Shown one piece after another: positions 1 to 11,386 of a DNA stretch of 64,000 nt. Made by a program: the position numbers and the translations under genes. Positions within the stretch are counted from its first letter, which is position 1, and each line of letters begins with the position of its first letter. Source of the DNA: Collybiopsis luxurians FD-317 M1 (lineage: Eukaryota > Basidiomycota > Agaricomycetes > Agaricales > Omphalotaceae). The notes under the pieces were generated by a model. It was not told the DNA's origin. It made no database searches and worked only from the letters and a program-made list of their open reading frames with translations. The stretch lies in NCBI GenBank assembly GCA_000827265.1, contig KN834750.1, positions 1,837,297-1,901,296 of the forward strand. Reading direction: 5' to 3'.

Positions 1-40
1 TACCAGCTCGTGCAGCTACAAAGCAGAAAAACTGGTCCCC

Positions 41-643
41 TCAAATCAATGCTGCTCCTCTTACGAAGGCAACGCGCTCCTCTATCCAACGACACCCCCC
101 GCCCAAATCCACAAAACTGATTTCAAGCCTTTTCAAAATTTGAACAAACATATCGTAACACTTTTCCCCATCTTCCAAGCTCCGAACTCCGTCATCGACA
201 AGCCATTCAGGTATTGGACGCAAAAGCACGAACGTACTTTGCATTGAACGATAGAAAGGTAAAACTTCCTGGAATTCTGGTGAAGAAATGAGCGCCTCGG
301 TGTTTCCTGATTTGACTATCATTTCGGAAAGGGCAGCGTATACCACCGCATCCACTGCAGACCTATCCGAAAGGACAAGTGATTGTGCCGGCGTGAGCTC
401 TCCAGCTATGACCTTTTGTCTGGCCTCTCGATCTCGCGAGACCTGAGCTTTCACAATAGCTTGCTGCATAGCTAGAGAGTTCACGTCGGCACGGCTAAAG
501 TTTTGCTCCTTCATAGCCGTACGTGCGACTTCGGTGATATGCATGTCAGATGGAAGGCCCAGTCGGGCAGCTAGAGCGTTACATAGAGTCGTTTTTCCCG
601 TCGAAGATGGACCAATGATGTAGATGGCTTTCAGCGCGTTCAT
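41..643 (-). CDS. AAA_28-type P-loop NTPase
   Basis: A single-exon 200-aa protein. It carries a Walker A motif, GPSSTGKTT, at about residues 11-19, directly after a beta strand (KAIYII). A DRSAVDAVVYAAL stretch at about residue 94 resembles the aspartate-containing second motif of small kinase-like P-loop proteins. This layout fits the AAA_28 family (NadR/Ttd14-like), small ATPases common in fungi, often of unknown substrate. The ATG is the first in frame and the length is complete for the family. It is transcribed divergently from the RdRP-helicase gene across a gap of about 440 bp. No signal peptide or membrane segment is visible. The family call is fairly secure; the cellular role is not known. 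Confidence 0.75.
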   Translation of the reverse strand: MNALKAIYIIGPSSTGKTTLCNALAARLGLPSDMHITEVARTAMKEQNFSRADVNSLAMQQAIVKAQVSRDREARQKVIAGELTPAQSLVLSDRSAVDAVVYAALSEMIVKSGNTEALISSPEFQEVLPFYRSMQSTFVLLRPIPEWLVDDGVRSLEDGEKCYDMFVQILKRLEISFVDLGGGCRWIEERVAFVRGAALI

Positions 644-1085
644 GGTGAAGTAGAATGTGGAGATTTGTAGCTGGCGTGGACCTCACCAAAACGACCCAAC
701 TTTATAACGTAGGAGATAGAGTTTTACTAATCTTATAATGGGAGAATGGGCTGTGATCAAGCTGCGATCACACCTGTGATCTTGTAGCGAGGCCTTATTA
801 GCATACCCTGTACCTCCATTATAGTCCAGGGTTTGAGTTTCGTGGCTCAGCTTGGGCTCAGCGCTCAGTTCTCAGTCTGAACAAAACTAGCAGGTGACAT
901 TGCGCAGCTTTTGGTCTAGCTTTGCTTTCCTACGATAGGTTAACCTTATTTCATTCGATGCATATGAGAGGGGTAGATACAATTGCATGGTAACGGCATC
1001 CATCTTCTACGTCAAAACCGCAGCCTCGATATGTTCCCCTTAAAATCGCGGCAGTCCTCGAGGATCCTCTTGACTCCTTACCAGC
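644..1085. promoter_or_regulatory. Divergent intergenic region upstream of the RdRP-helicase
   Basis: About 440 bp separate the divergent AAA_28 and RdRP starts and probably hold both promoters. TTCATTCGATGCATATGAG lies near 950. The sequence TTACCAG just before the chosen RdRP ATG could be a splice acceptor, so a short upstream exon cannot be excluded. No clear TATA box is seen. Confidence 0.35.
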
Positions 1086-4000
1086 ATGAACAAGTACGTT
1101 CTACGCGAAAACCCACCGCCAGACGACACCGAATGGAAGTTCACCAGCATTCCCCCACAATATCTCAGCAAGCCTTCTCGTCCTCCACCAGCGGGTGGTC
1201 GTACGCCAACACTGTTCGCAAAATTGATTATCTTTACTCCAGAGAGCATTACTCTTCAAATCTCTCCTCTTTCGAGCAATCGTGTGGTCTTGCACCAAGA
1301 TCCGTCCAAGATCATCATCGCTTCCTTCGAGAAGTTCAGATTTCCCGACCATCAGCCGTCGGTGGCCACAGAGTATATCATACGGATGTTCAAAGCCGGA
1401 CTGTTTCTAAATGGTAAACAGTATCGATTTTTTGGACACGGTAATAGTCAGTTGGTGAGCGCGTATACGTAGATTCAAGACGCGCGTTTGTGCTTGATCT
1501 CCCTCTACAGCGAGGAAGAGGTTGTTACCTCCGCGAAGCTGACACCGATGAGGAACTGGACGATATCATTTACAGCATGGGTGATTTGAAAGGAATTATG
1601 AACGTAGCAAAACGTAGGAATATTAAGCTTTCGAGTTGATCTTTCTCGGATATCTCCTCACAGGCGCGAAGCGAATCGGTTTACTCTTCTCCGGGGCGGA
1701 AGTCGATTTTATCTTGGATCCCAAGTACGTGGGGGACATTGAGGACCTCATGAGCGGGGACGAAAATTTCTCGGATGGTTGTGGTCTTATTTCTAAGCGA
1801 CTTTGGTTTGTACCTACGCGAGGCTTCTTCGGTTGATTTTTCTAATTTAGATTTTATTCCTTCTCGCAGTGTCCAGATCGCCAAAAGCAAGCGCATCGTC
1901 TTTCAAGGTCGAAGATATACGCCATGCGTGTATCAGATTCGCTATCTAGGATATAAGGTACAGCTCCTCCTACCTTAAACATTGTGTACAGTACTGAAGT
2001 CTTTCGGTGTTTCAGGGCGTAGTTATGCTTCATCCCAATATGGACAAAGAGAAGAAACATTACATCGAGTTCCGCAAGAGCATGAAAAAATTCAAAACCA
2101 CATTCGATAACACCTTTGCCGTAGTCGGACACTCTACACCTTACTCTTTCGGGCGACTCAATAACGAGATCGTTGTTCTCCTCTCCAGCCTTGGTATAAC
2201 TACCGAGACGCTCCTCGTCAAACAACAAGCATACTTCGATTGGATCGAACAAGCCACATCAGATCCTATCAAGGGCTTCGAGTTCCTCGCAAGTTTGGGT
2301 AATCTCAACGACGCAGAGCGTTTGATTCTGGATGGTTTCACACCCGGAGTGCTCAAAGCTATCAGGAAAGCACAGAACAGTGAATTGGCGGCATTTCGGA
2401 AGGATGAAGATTTGAAAAAGGAGCGGGTGAGGATGCTGGTACACAAGTCGAGGAGATTGTATGGAGTTTGCGATCCTCACCGAATATTGAAAGAAGGCCA
2501 GGTCCATGTGAGGGTGATGACGTCGAGAAATGGATCGTCTACCATTACAGGGACGGATGTGCTTGTAGTGCGGAATCCGTGTTTGCATCCAGGTAATTAC
2601 AGCTTTCAACTGGAATGCTGGTGTTTATAAACTTTTCCCTGTGATGTCTAGGTGATATCTTAAAACTTCGTGCTGTTTCGCACCCTTCTCTGAGTCACCT
2701 TGTGGATTGCGTGGTCTTTGCATCGCAAGGGAAGCGTGCTGCACCGTCCATGTCCTCAGGTGGCGATCTTGACGGTACGTATCGGCACCTGCAGCTGTTG
2801 GAGATCATTTTTGTTTAGCCAGGATTTGCAGGAGACGAATATTTCGTTTGTTGGGATCCAGATCTCGTACCTAGCAAAGTTTTTGAGGTAAGCTGTAATT
2901 TGCACCTCATCTTTCCGTTTTGAGTACTGATGAACGGAAAAAAAGTCTTATGGATATCCTCCAAACAGAGAGATCACGCAAAAGACGATCACTCGCCAAG
3001 ATTTAGCTCGCTTTTTTGCATCCTACAATAAGTAAGTGGCTTCTCATTATCAAGCCTGTTGTAACTAGGGATGAAACCATTTATTTAGTTCAGGAATGGC
3101 ACAGACATCCGCTCTGCATAACAAGTGGGCTCGCTATCATCCTCAAGGAGCAATGAGTCCCGAATGCCAGGAGCTCAATGCACTCTACTCTCAAGCCGTA
3201 GACGGGGCACGGGTGAAAATTCCCGAACGTCTCCGAAATCCACCTGAACCTCCAGAAGGGTCAACGTTCGTTCTGACTGAGCTCTTCAATGCCGCTAAAA
3301 TTTGGAGTCAGGCCTTCCTTAGCAGAGAGGGGGGCGCAGACTCTGAGCCCGTAACACTCGAAGAAGCAGACGAACTCATCAAATGTCTTTTCTCCGTTTC
3401 AGAAACGACCATTTCCGAGTACAGGCTTATTGAGCTAGCGCGGAGAATTGCTCGGAAGCATCAAGTCGACTTTCGGAGGTATCTATCGTATATCAATTAC
3501 GGGGCGCTTCAGACGCATGAGAAGTACGAGTTGGCTGTGAATTTGAGGATGAGTCCTCAAGAGCAAGCTTACATGTGGAACAGCTTGCTGCGGTCAGACA
3601 TTGTGAATGCAACTGACCTGGCAGATAAGAAGCTTTCGGGACCTTTGAGGGTTCAACGGCTATACTCCTCAAAAGAATTGGGTCTCTCTGCGTTCTTTGG
3701 TTATCTTGTCCACGCTATGGAGTCGTTTACGAGGAAGCTGATTATCATCAAGGTTTGACGCTATGCGTCTCAAGAGTATTATTTGCTTACCTTTGTGCGA
3801 TGCAGCTCGATGACCGGTTTGCCTTCACCATCTTCATGAGGGGTGATATTCCTTTGAATGAAGACTTCCCTGTCAACGGGGAACATGTCGTTGTAGCGAC
3901 ATTCATGCGAGAGTCTGCTTTGGAGGCGATACCAACATTCACTTCTTGTACCACAGGATATCAGCTGTATTGTGGCGACGGGAATATACAGCTCTTCAAT

Positions 4001-7000
4001 AGACATCGACAGAATACATTCATCCATATACGAAAACCTCCGGCCAACTCTGGGGAAGAGTTTATCACAAGTATAGCATTACAAAACATATCTGCACGAG
4101 TACAGAAGGTAAAAACTTATGTTGATAGTTTGATGAATAAAGTGACTGAGGAAAAGATTTGATTTACAGCAAATGGGAAGAGTGAATCGCACACCGGTTG
4201 CGACGATGGAGATTCACGTTGTGTCAAACCGCGACCGCATTGCTCATCAGTTGTTTGACTTGCGCTTCGACCGGTGAGTCTACTTTGTTTCTTCGATGCG
4301 CTTCCTCTCGATCACAGTCTATTTAGTGTCTCCACTGAGGAATTTATCAAGCGATTCACACATGTCGATTCCACTTATGTTCCAAACACTTTGCAGAATG
4401 CTGATCTGAGCTCACTCCCGGAGGAGCTGCACGTCGTGTTCACGGAACCGGAGAATTTTGTCAGGAATTTTCTTGCTCATCCTGACATCACTCCAGAGAA
4501 GTTGGATCAGTGCGCCAAGTTTGCTTGGACGCACCATGCTGAGCATCAACTCTTCTGGATTTTTGACGCTATGATCAGCCAGCGACCTCCTTACTTAGCT
4601 TTCATTCTCGAATGGCTTGAAATTTATACTCTTCTTGTGTTTTGCATTCTAAAGAAGTTCTTGTCCGAAGATTCAGACTTGCTTCCGGAGCCATGGACAG
4701 ACCTCGGACCGGCTATTATTCGGCAAATAGTTCGAGCCGCCTACGCAGTACCTATTGCAGCTTTGTATGCTCTGGAAAGGCTCAGAAATATCGTCGCTGA
4801 TATCGAGTTTCATAACTATCTCGAGCTACTCGAACTCGCCACAATCGCCATACGCGCGCCCCAGCAGGTCCAAGAAACGTTGATTGTCTTGCATGAATGC
4901 CGCGAGGCAGCTTGGGCTCAATCTCCTATGCGAGAATATGCGCATAAACAAGCATTAGCTGTTGCTGTTGATCGTGCGCAGGAAGCAGAAGATACATGCC
5001 CTTGCGACGAGAACGGGAATATTAAGCGCCAGCGTTCGGCGCCTATCGTGGTGCCTCTTTTACCTGTCGAGAGCGATGATTTCCAGGTCATTGCTCACAT
5101 TCGAGTGGATAGTCCTTCCACTGTACGTTTACACTCCCATGTACGGTTCCGAGCGGCATCAAAACCAGAGAAGGGAGAGATAGATTCGGCCATTTTGGAC
5201 GGCTTGGTTACAGTGTCGGAGAGTGGCCAAATTCGGGTCAAGCTAGTGCGCCGACCTCCTCCAGAATTTGCGAGCATGCACTGGTACTTGTATGATGCGG
5301 GGAGTGTGGGTAAGTAGAAATTAACCTACGCCTCCTGCAACGTTTTTGATGGAGTTATAGCAACATTCCGAGCAATGATAGATGCAGTTCGTCGTCTGGC
5401 GCTTGAGGGTCCCGAATGCTGTCGTTTTTCTGTTATGATCACCGATGCGTCTTCTTTGTTGCAAGTGCCGGAGGAGACACAAGCTAGTACTGCTCAAGAG
5501 CAGACTGCAGACGAGCTCAATTTGCCTGGCTTGAATGAAAGTCAATGTGAAGCTGTCAAACGCACTCAAAATAGCCAAGTATCATTGATATGGGGGCCAC
5601 CAGGTATAAAACAGGCTACACTCGCTCCTGTCACGCTTAGAAGCTGACGGCCTAGAGCAGGCACAGGGAAGACGACCGTTGTTGTTCAAGTTCTCAAGAC
5701 CTTTGTTCAAACTTTGAGGGAAGGATCGAAGATATTAATGACAGCCTCGACTCATAATGGTAAGAACGGGCGTTTTGATAAGCTTATTTTCTATCCTGAT
5801 AAGTATACAAGCGGTGGACAATGTTCTGGAACGCTTTGCCCTTCTTAACGCGGAGTGCAATCTCCTGAATACCGACAAGATCATCCGGTTTGCTACCGAC
5901 AGCTTCAGGGTCGGCAAGTCCGTCAAAAGCTTTACTGTCGAAAGTCGGGTGGGTGGGGAGATCGTGCATGATTCGAGGAGAAGAGAGAAAGCAGAAAAAC
6001 TCATCAAAGATGCCGTGATCGTGTTTACCACTTGTGCTAGCGCCGGATTGGGGGCTTTGAGAGCTATAGATTTTGATATCGCACTCATTGATGAAGCCTC
6101 ACAGATTACGGAACCTGTTGGGTTGATTCCGCTTGTGAAAGGTTGCAAACGAGCTGTTCTAGTGGGGGATCAGTAGGTTACCTTCAATGAAGCTGCAGCA
6201 CAGTACTGATAGTGAGCTCACAGCGTTCAACTTCGGCCAATGGTTCGATCGTTAGGACATGCGCTTTTATACGACGTGTCTCTTTTTGAACGACTTTACA
6301 AGGGACCTAACTTACCCGGGCTGTCTAAAGTAATGCTGAATGCGAGTAAATGTCTTCTATGCTGATTGAATTCTGCTCAATGTTGAATCATAGATCCAAT
6401 ATCGGTTCCCGGAAGCACTTGCTCGATTTCCCTCGAAGGAATTTTACAACGATGAACTCGGATCGAGTATCACTGGCGAAACAGCGACGAAGATCCTTAA
6501 ACCTTTACTTCGCTCGAAATTTCCTTGGCCGATAATCGACGGAGAGGTTCAACCCGCGGTGTTTATCCATTGTGGAACGGAGGAAGATATGGGCGGACAA
6601 TCGAAGAGTAATGAGGGACAGGCGGAGCTGGTTAAGCAGATCATCAACCTACTGTCAACTTCAGCGACCACAGAGGAACCTCTACCTGAGGACAGCCTAC
6701 CATCAATCACGGTTCTGTCTCCATACACCAAGCAAACTAAACTCTTGCATAACATGTTGCGCGTTCCTGCGTTCACAATCGATTCGTTCCAGGGTAGGGA
6801 GAGTGATGTGATCATCTTTTCGACTGTGCGATCTAACGCTCTGGCTGATATTGGTTTTGTGGAGGATGAGCGTCGATTAAACGTTGCTTGGACGCGAGCG
6901 AGGAAAGCCTTGATCGTTGTCGGGGACAGAAACACGATGATGTCCAGTGTTGGGTTATGGCGAAGAGCTATCGAATCTTGCGTCAATGTTACGGAGATCA

Positions 7001-7017
7001 CAGTTCCGGATGCTTGA
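1086..7017 (+). CDS. RNA-dependent RNA polymerase fused to SF1 (UPF1-like) helicase
   Basis: Seventeen exons join in phase into one 1,683-aa frame: 1086-1454, 1511-1613, 1664-1805, 1870-1957, 2016-2592, 2652-2774, 2832-2887, 2946-3031, 3089-3752, 3806-4108, 4170-4273, 4318-5309, 5361-5603, 5661-5759, 5812-6172, 6224-6341, 6394-7017. The N-terminal half is a QDE-1/SAD-1/Rdp1-type polymerase: RFFGHGNSQL near residue 120, RGCYLREA, a gate-like YGVCDPHRILKEGQVHVRV, and the catalytic GGDLDGDEYF at about 462-471. The C-terminal part, from about residue 1270, is an SF1B helicase: GPPGTGKTT, IDEASQ, GDHVQLRP, a YRFPEALARFPSKEFY box, DSFQGRESDVIIFS and RRLNVAWTRARKALIVVGD. Known roles of the separate families are dsRNA synthesis in RNA silencing and the partner helicases Hrr1 (fission yeast) and SAD-3 (Neurospora). 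The start is uncertain because the usual long N-terminal region is missing; an upstream exon is possible. Intron 16 is GC-AG. Confidence 0.88.
6342..6393 (+). other. GC-AG intron in the helicase part
   Basis: Keeping the helicase box (VMLN then IQYRFPEAL) requires splicing at GCGAGT...CATAG. The nearby GTAAAT would shift the frame. This is a non-canonical but well-known intron class. Confidence 0.7.
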
Positions 7018-7130
7018 TCTTTCTGTCATGTAGACTTCAGCATTATGTAGCAAATTTAAGGGACAAATTACCCCGAGATGAAGTCGCGAGGACCTTCCAT
7101 ATATCGTCTTCCTTTTGAATAGGCATTGAC

Positions 7131-7151
7131 GCGTACCGCGTACCGCGTAGG
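7131..7151 (+). repeat. Three tandem 7-bp units (GCGTACC)
   Basis: GCGTACC GCGTACC GCGTAGG in the gap between the RdRP-helicase and the dehydrogenase. It sits about 170 bp before the dehydrogenase ATG and could be a regulatory or slippage repeat. The rest of this roughly 300-bp gap shows no gene. Confidence 0.6.
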
Positions 7152-7318
7152 AGCCGGCCCTTGAGTCTATAATTCGCCGAACTTCTCACGCCACAACCGC
7201 GACCCGAATTCGCGAACAGCGTGCAACCACGTTTCGTTTGAACCATGTGCTCACACGAGTTGCCACGGTTCCTCCCCACTTATCCACGCTCTCAACACCC
7301 TTTCGGCTGCGACTGTCA

Positions 7319-9013
7319 ATGGAAGCTGTATATTACCATGGAGTGCGTACTTTGCAGTCCCAAAATTGCTGCCAAAAACAGATGGAGATATAGGTCCGCG
7401 ACTTTGAAATCGTTCAAACGTCCATTCCTCAAATTGCAGACGATGAAGTTTTGATAAAGGGTAGAGTTGCTCGATCCGACTGAGCGTCTTGATTTGTCTG
7501 ATCACTGAACGTACAAGTCTCCGCTTGCGGTATTTGTGGCACGGTGATGTTTCCCGGTTTGATCCCGATTTGTCTAGGAAAGCTAATGGTTTTTCTGTAT
7601 CAGGATCACCATATCAGCGAGGGTAGTGCTCCAAGACCTTTAGGTCTTACTTTAGAAAAGCTGATTTCTCTACTTTAGGAGAATTTTTGGCCAAGTTTCC
7701 GGTAAAATTCCCTCCTCATTCTACTTAGATCGTATGTGATAGGCTTCCAAATTCTGCTTCTAGCTTATTCCTGGACACGAAATCGTAGGGACTATAGCAG
7801 AGCTAGGACGAAATGTTAAATCAGGCTCGTTGAAAGTAGGAGATCGATGTGTAGTGGATCCTAGCATTACGGTACAGCAGTTTCGAGTGTTGGAAAAACC
7901 TGGCCAGTTCTAACTTCTCCGCAGTGCGAAACGTGTTTTTACTGCCGCAGAGGCCAACCTCTTTTATGTGAAAACTATATCGGTCTGGGATGCAATCTGC
8001 ACGGCGGGTTTGCTCAATATGCCGTTGCGTGAGATTTTAGAAGTGGCCCCCTACCCGGATGCTAGTTACTGACTCTCAATTTATAGCCGAGCCAAAAAAG
8101 TTTACCACATAAAGAATCTCACAGACGAAGAAGCGACTCTTATTGAACCCGCCGCATGTGCTGTTCATGGAGCAGATAAACTGGCTTTACCAATCGGAGC
8201 AGAAGTGATTATTTTGGGAGCTGGACCAACAGGTACGCTAACGCTCTTGGCGTTATTCGTACAGTACTTATCCATTTATGGCACAGGTCTCATACTGGCC
8301 CAGCTACTGAAGCTAAACGGAGCCTCCAAGATTGTAATCGTGGCTAACAAAGGAATCAAAACTCGTCTCGCGCGTGAATTGGAAGTAGCTGACGATTATA
8401 TTGAAATTGACCGGGATAGTGATGATCAGGACTCTCAGTGGGCAGAGATAAAGGCAAAATATCCCTACGGCTTCGATGCAGTGGTGAGTGAATAGAAAGA
8501 AGTCCGCCTTTCCTGGATGTCTTACTACCGGCTAGGTTGAAGCTACCGGCTCTGAAAAGGTCGCGAATTTAGCCATAGATCTTGTTCGAAGAGGTGGAAA
8601 ACTTGATGATAATATTGATAATGCGGTCTAATGGTTCACATGCAGGTGGCCGAATAATGGTCTACGGTGTTTATTCCAATGACGCTCTAGTGCACTATTC
8701 GTTACCGAGAATCTTTTCCGATGAAATCACGGTTAGTATAAGCTGCTAATTCCGAAAGTTCTTAATCTAAAGTCATGTAATCTTGAAGATCATAGGCTCG
8801 TTCGCACAGATGCATTGCTTTCCTCGAGCTATTGGTTATCTCGAATCTGGGAAAGTGAAAGTAAAAGGCATGGTAGGCGTATGACTACTTGAAACATGAG
8901 ACAATTTTCAAACCTTTCCACAGGTTACTGATACGTTCAATATCAAGGAGTTTCAACTAGCTCTCGATAAGTTGATGAGCAAGACAGCAGTGAAGGTTGT
9001 AGTGAAGCCATAA
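7319..9013 (+). CDS. Zinc-dependent polyol/alcohol dehydrogenase (D-arabinitol dehydrogenase-like)
   Basis: Thirteen exons give a complete 343-aa medium-chain dehydrogenase: 7319-7342, 7394-7460, 7518-7543, 7604-7622, 7679-7701, 7764-7871, 7925-8028, 8087-8232, 8287-8483, 8536-8593, 8646-8731, 8789-8872, 8924-9013. Features in order: [14 protein letters not shown] start; catalytic-zinc site CGICGTDHHISEGEF with the following PGHEIVG; structural-zinc cysteines [18 protein letters not shown](P)-binding GAGPTG; and the VEATGSEKV and [10 protein letters not shown] segments. The length is typical of the sorbitol/arabinitol/xylitol dehydrogenase group, cytosolic enzymes that oxidise sugar alcohols. 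The substrate cannot be read from sequence; D-arabinitol is a family-based guess. Twelve introns in about 1 kb of coding sequence is dense even for this window, and exon 4 is only 19 nt. Confidence 0.87.
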
Positions 9014-9411
9014 CTTGGCTTCGTAACTCCATTTATGTTATCGGCGTCGAAATAAGCGCCTATGTCACTTTTAAATTTTTTTCTTTCCCTTCCCCTGGTT
9101 CAGTTTATAGATCGTTTTTCCGGTATGCTGCTAACTGCTCTTCCAATTTCGCAAGAAGTTTTCTCGAGCATGTCAGAACTCGACGCTACACGATACCTGA
9201 TTGCCAGATTTCCACCGTCGAGACATTTACCGGACTGCGTCGCAGTCGCTGAGCTCAGGCTGTTGCAGGATGTAGCCACTGGAAAATTCTATGCAATCCT
9301 TTCTTTACTCCGATCTCCTCCGACTGCACGCTACTTGCTCAATAGAGTCGGAGCAGAACCTCGGTTCCAGATCTTGGTATTCGGAACTGCTTTTTCCTCA
9401 TCGCGCATAAA

Positions 9412-9440
9412 CCGAGTCCCGACCAGAATCAGGGACTCGG
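9412..9440. repeat. Perfect 9-bp hairpin
   Basis: CCGAGTCCC and GGGACTCGG flank an 11-nt loop. Function unknown. Confidence 0.5.
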
Positions 9441-9709
9441 AGGGAGTATTTGTGCGGCAAGGCTCGTGCAGACAATTCTGACCTGTGTTGCAAGTGGCGG
9501 CGATGCGTAACAAGATAATCGGCGAGATGTTGAATTGCCTATACACCTGCGTTTCTTCATCTTTATGTCATAACCATCACCGCCAACGATCTCGTTGAAG
9601 AAACTTCAACCTACCTCTTATCCTCCCTGTTTTTCTTCTCGATTACCCCATAGCACAACGTTCACCCGTCGATCATTTTCTCCTTTTTATTTTTACTTCT
9701 ATATAAGCT

Positions 9710-9717
9710 CGTTAGCT
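9710..9717 (+). promoter_or_regulatory. TATA-like box of the CPL1-like gene
   Basis: TATATAAG about 85 bp upstream of the ATG at 9801, followed by CT-rich sequence typical of fungal transcription starts. Confidence 0.5.
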
Positions 9718-9800
9718 TTCACTGCAGACTCAGTCTTTCGTTTTCTCCTACTCATCCGAGTCGCTACTAGTTGCAATCCTTACTCTTCTGTACTATAGCT

Positions 9801-10805
9801 ATGCTTCTTAATGCTCTTACCCTCGTTTCTGTAGCAGCCCTGGTCTCCGCAGACGCAATCGAGGGCCTCGTCGGACGAGCTTCTGTCGGAGCCTCCCAGC
9901 AGCTCTGCGGCTATATCACAGTGGAATTTAACCTTGGTCCCTTTGTTACTAATAACAAACTGAGTATGTTTTCGTTTAATTCCCAGAAGCGATTTTCTAC
10001 TGACTCATACCTGCCTCTCCTTTAGGTATATGTATTTGCGAGTCAGGAATCGCAGATCTCGTTACCGGCGGAAATAACAATATTCTAAACGCAGCCGTTT
10101 TGATTTTCGGACAAGCGACAGTTGAATCAACTCTTCTCAGTGCAGTAAGTTTCACTTTCCGCCTCTTTCCTTCTTCTGGACGCTAACGTGCCTGCTAGCT
10201 TCAAAATTCCAAAAATTCAAACCAATGTACATTCCCGGCACACTCGACGCCAGCTTGCACCTCAAAGGACGTCTGTGCTTACGATTGCACGGCCGGTTAT
10301 CAGAAATGTAACAACCAGTGCCAGACTAGCTGCCCCTCGGGTCGCTCGCTTCCTGAGAAACGTGATCTTGCTTACTGGGGTAAGCAAATTCAACGCAATT
10401 GCAAGCCCGGTTGGAAAGCGTGCGGCATTCCCGGAGGTGGACCCAGAGACTGGGAATGCGTCGACATTAAAAACGACCTCTGGAGTTGTGAGTAATCGTG
10501 ATACCTTCCATCGTCTGTGCTCTATGCTCATTCTTCTCGAAACAGGCGGTGACTGCCCAGTTGACATCATGTTCTCCCACTCTGGTAGCCCTGGTCTCGG
10601 CGTCGACTGTTCTGCCATTTCTGGTGTCGCAGACGTAGGATGTGTCGCCGGACGCTGCATTGTCAACAAATGCATGCCTGGATATAAAGTATCCCAAAGC
10701 GGACATCATTGTGAGGCCGATGATCAGGTTATTTCTCGTCCACCGCTTCAAATTATCGAGGCCGCTACTTCGTACGTCCTTGAGCATATGCCTCTTCCCA
10801 AGTAG
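9801..10805 (+). CDS. Secreted cysteine-rich CPL1/PriA-like protein
   Basis: Four exons (9801-9963, 10026-10144, 10199-10487, 10546-10805) encode 276 aa. The N-terminus MLLNALTLVSVAALVSADA is a clear signal peptide. The mature part has many cysteines, including ACTSKDVCAYDCTAGYQKC and a C-terminal block with DCSAISGVADVGCVAGRCI followed by a CMPGYKVSQSGHHCE stretch. That C-terminal arrangement matches the domain shared by Cryptococcus CPL1 and mushroom PriA proteins. CPL1-type proteins are secreted and, in Cryptococcus, linked to capsule and host interaction; a role here is not known. A basic LPEKRD site near the middle could be a Kex2 cleavage site. The start follows a TATA-like box. The family call is good; the function is open. 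Confidence 0.8.
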
Positions 10806-11386
10806 ACGCCTGAAGGATTGCATAATTTTATACTCGTCCTTTTTTGATGATTTATTATCCATGATTTCGTAGACTTTTCCTCTGGACAATTTGTATTCAA
10901 ATCCCTGCTTTCGCGTCACTTTTATATAGATTTTTCTTTCTCTTTTCTGTAATCCTACCACCATAATCCTTATGCGATGTATGAGACCTTTGTATGACTA
11001 ATCGTATATAATCTTAGAGCATAGAGCGCAGTTATTGAATACTTGACGATGTTTTGGCCCCTCTGCGTAACAGATGGCGACGTCTTTCTAACTCTCTTCG
11101 TAGCATTGATACGCTTGATACAGGTACGGTCTAGAAATGTATTTGCCGCTTGCAAATAAAAGGAGCCATGATCCCTTTTGGAGGGACCCCAAACGCCCCT
11201 TAAGTTTAAGAGCTCGGTTTTGTCATAGCACGGGAGCTAGTGGCATGTTGAAGGAAATGACGCGTGGGGCAAGTGGACATGTCCTCCCGGCAACCCGGTA
11301 TCCCGAACAGAAGAGCCTGCTCTTTTAAGGCTGTTTTTTTAATCCAAACCACCATCATCCCTTCGAAACCACCTGTATTCTTGATT
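10806..11386. other. Intergenic, no gene seen
   Basis: The first part is T-rich, probably the 3' end of the secreted-protein transcript; the last part is the presumed GST promoter. No long frame with recognisable domains was found on either strand. Confidence 0.5.

Larger units (their letters stand above)
9014..9800. other. Intergenic, with a hairpin and promoter
   Basis: A 139-codon open frame begins at 9062 but has no recognised domain, no clear promoter and odd composition; it was not accepted as a gene. A perfect 9-bp inverted repeat lies at 9412-9440. The right end is CT-rich with a TATA-like box and serves the next gene. Confidence 0.4.

Noticed and set aside
983..1417. 144-codon plus-strand frame overlapping the RdRP start
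   Set aside because: It is the other frame of RdRP exon 1; only the 1086 frame carries the RFFGHGNSQL motif and continues by splicing.
9062..9481. 139-codon plus-strand frame after the dehydrogenase
   Set aside because: No recognisable motif, no promoter, and no support from splicing or composition.
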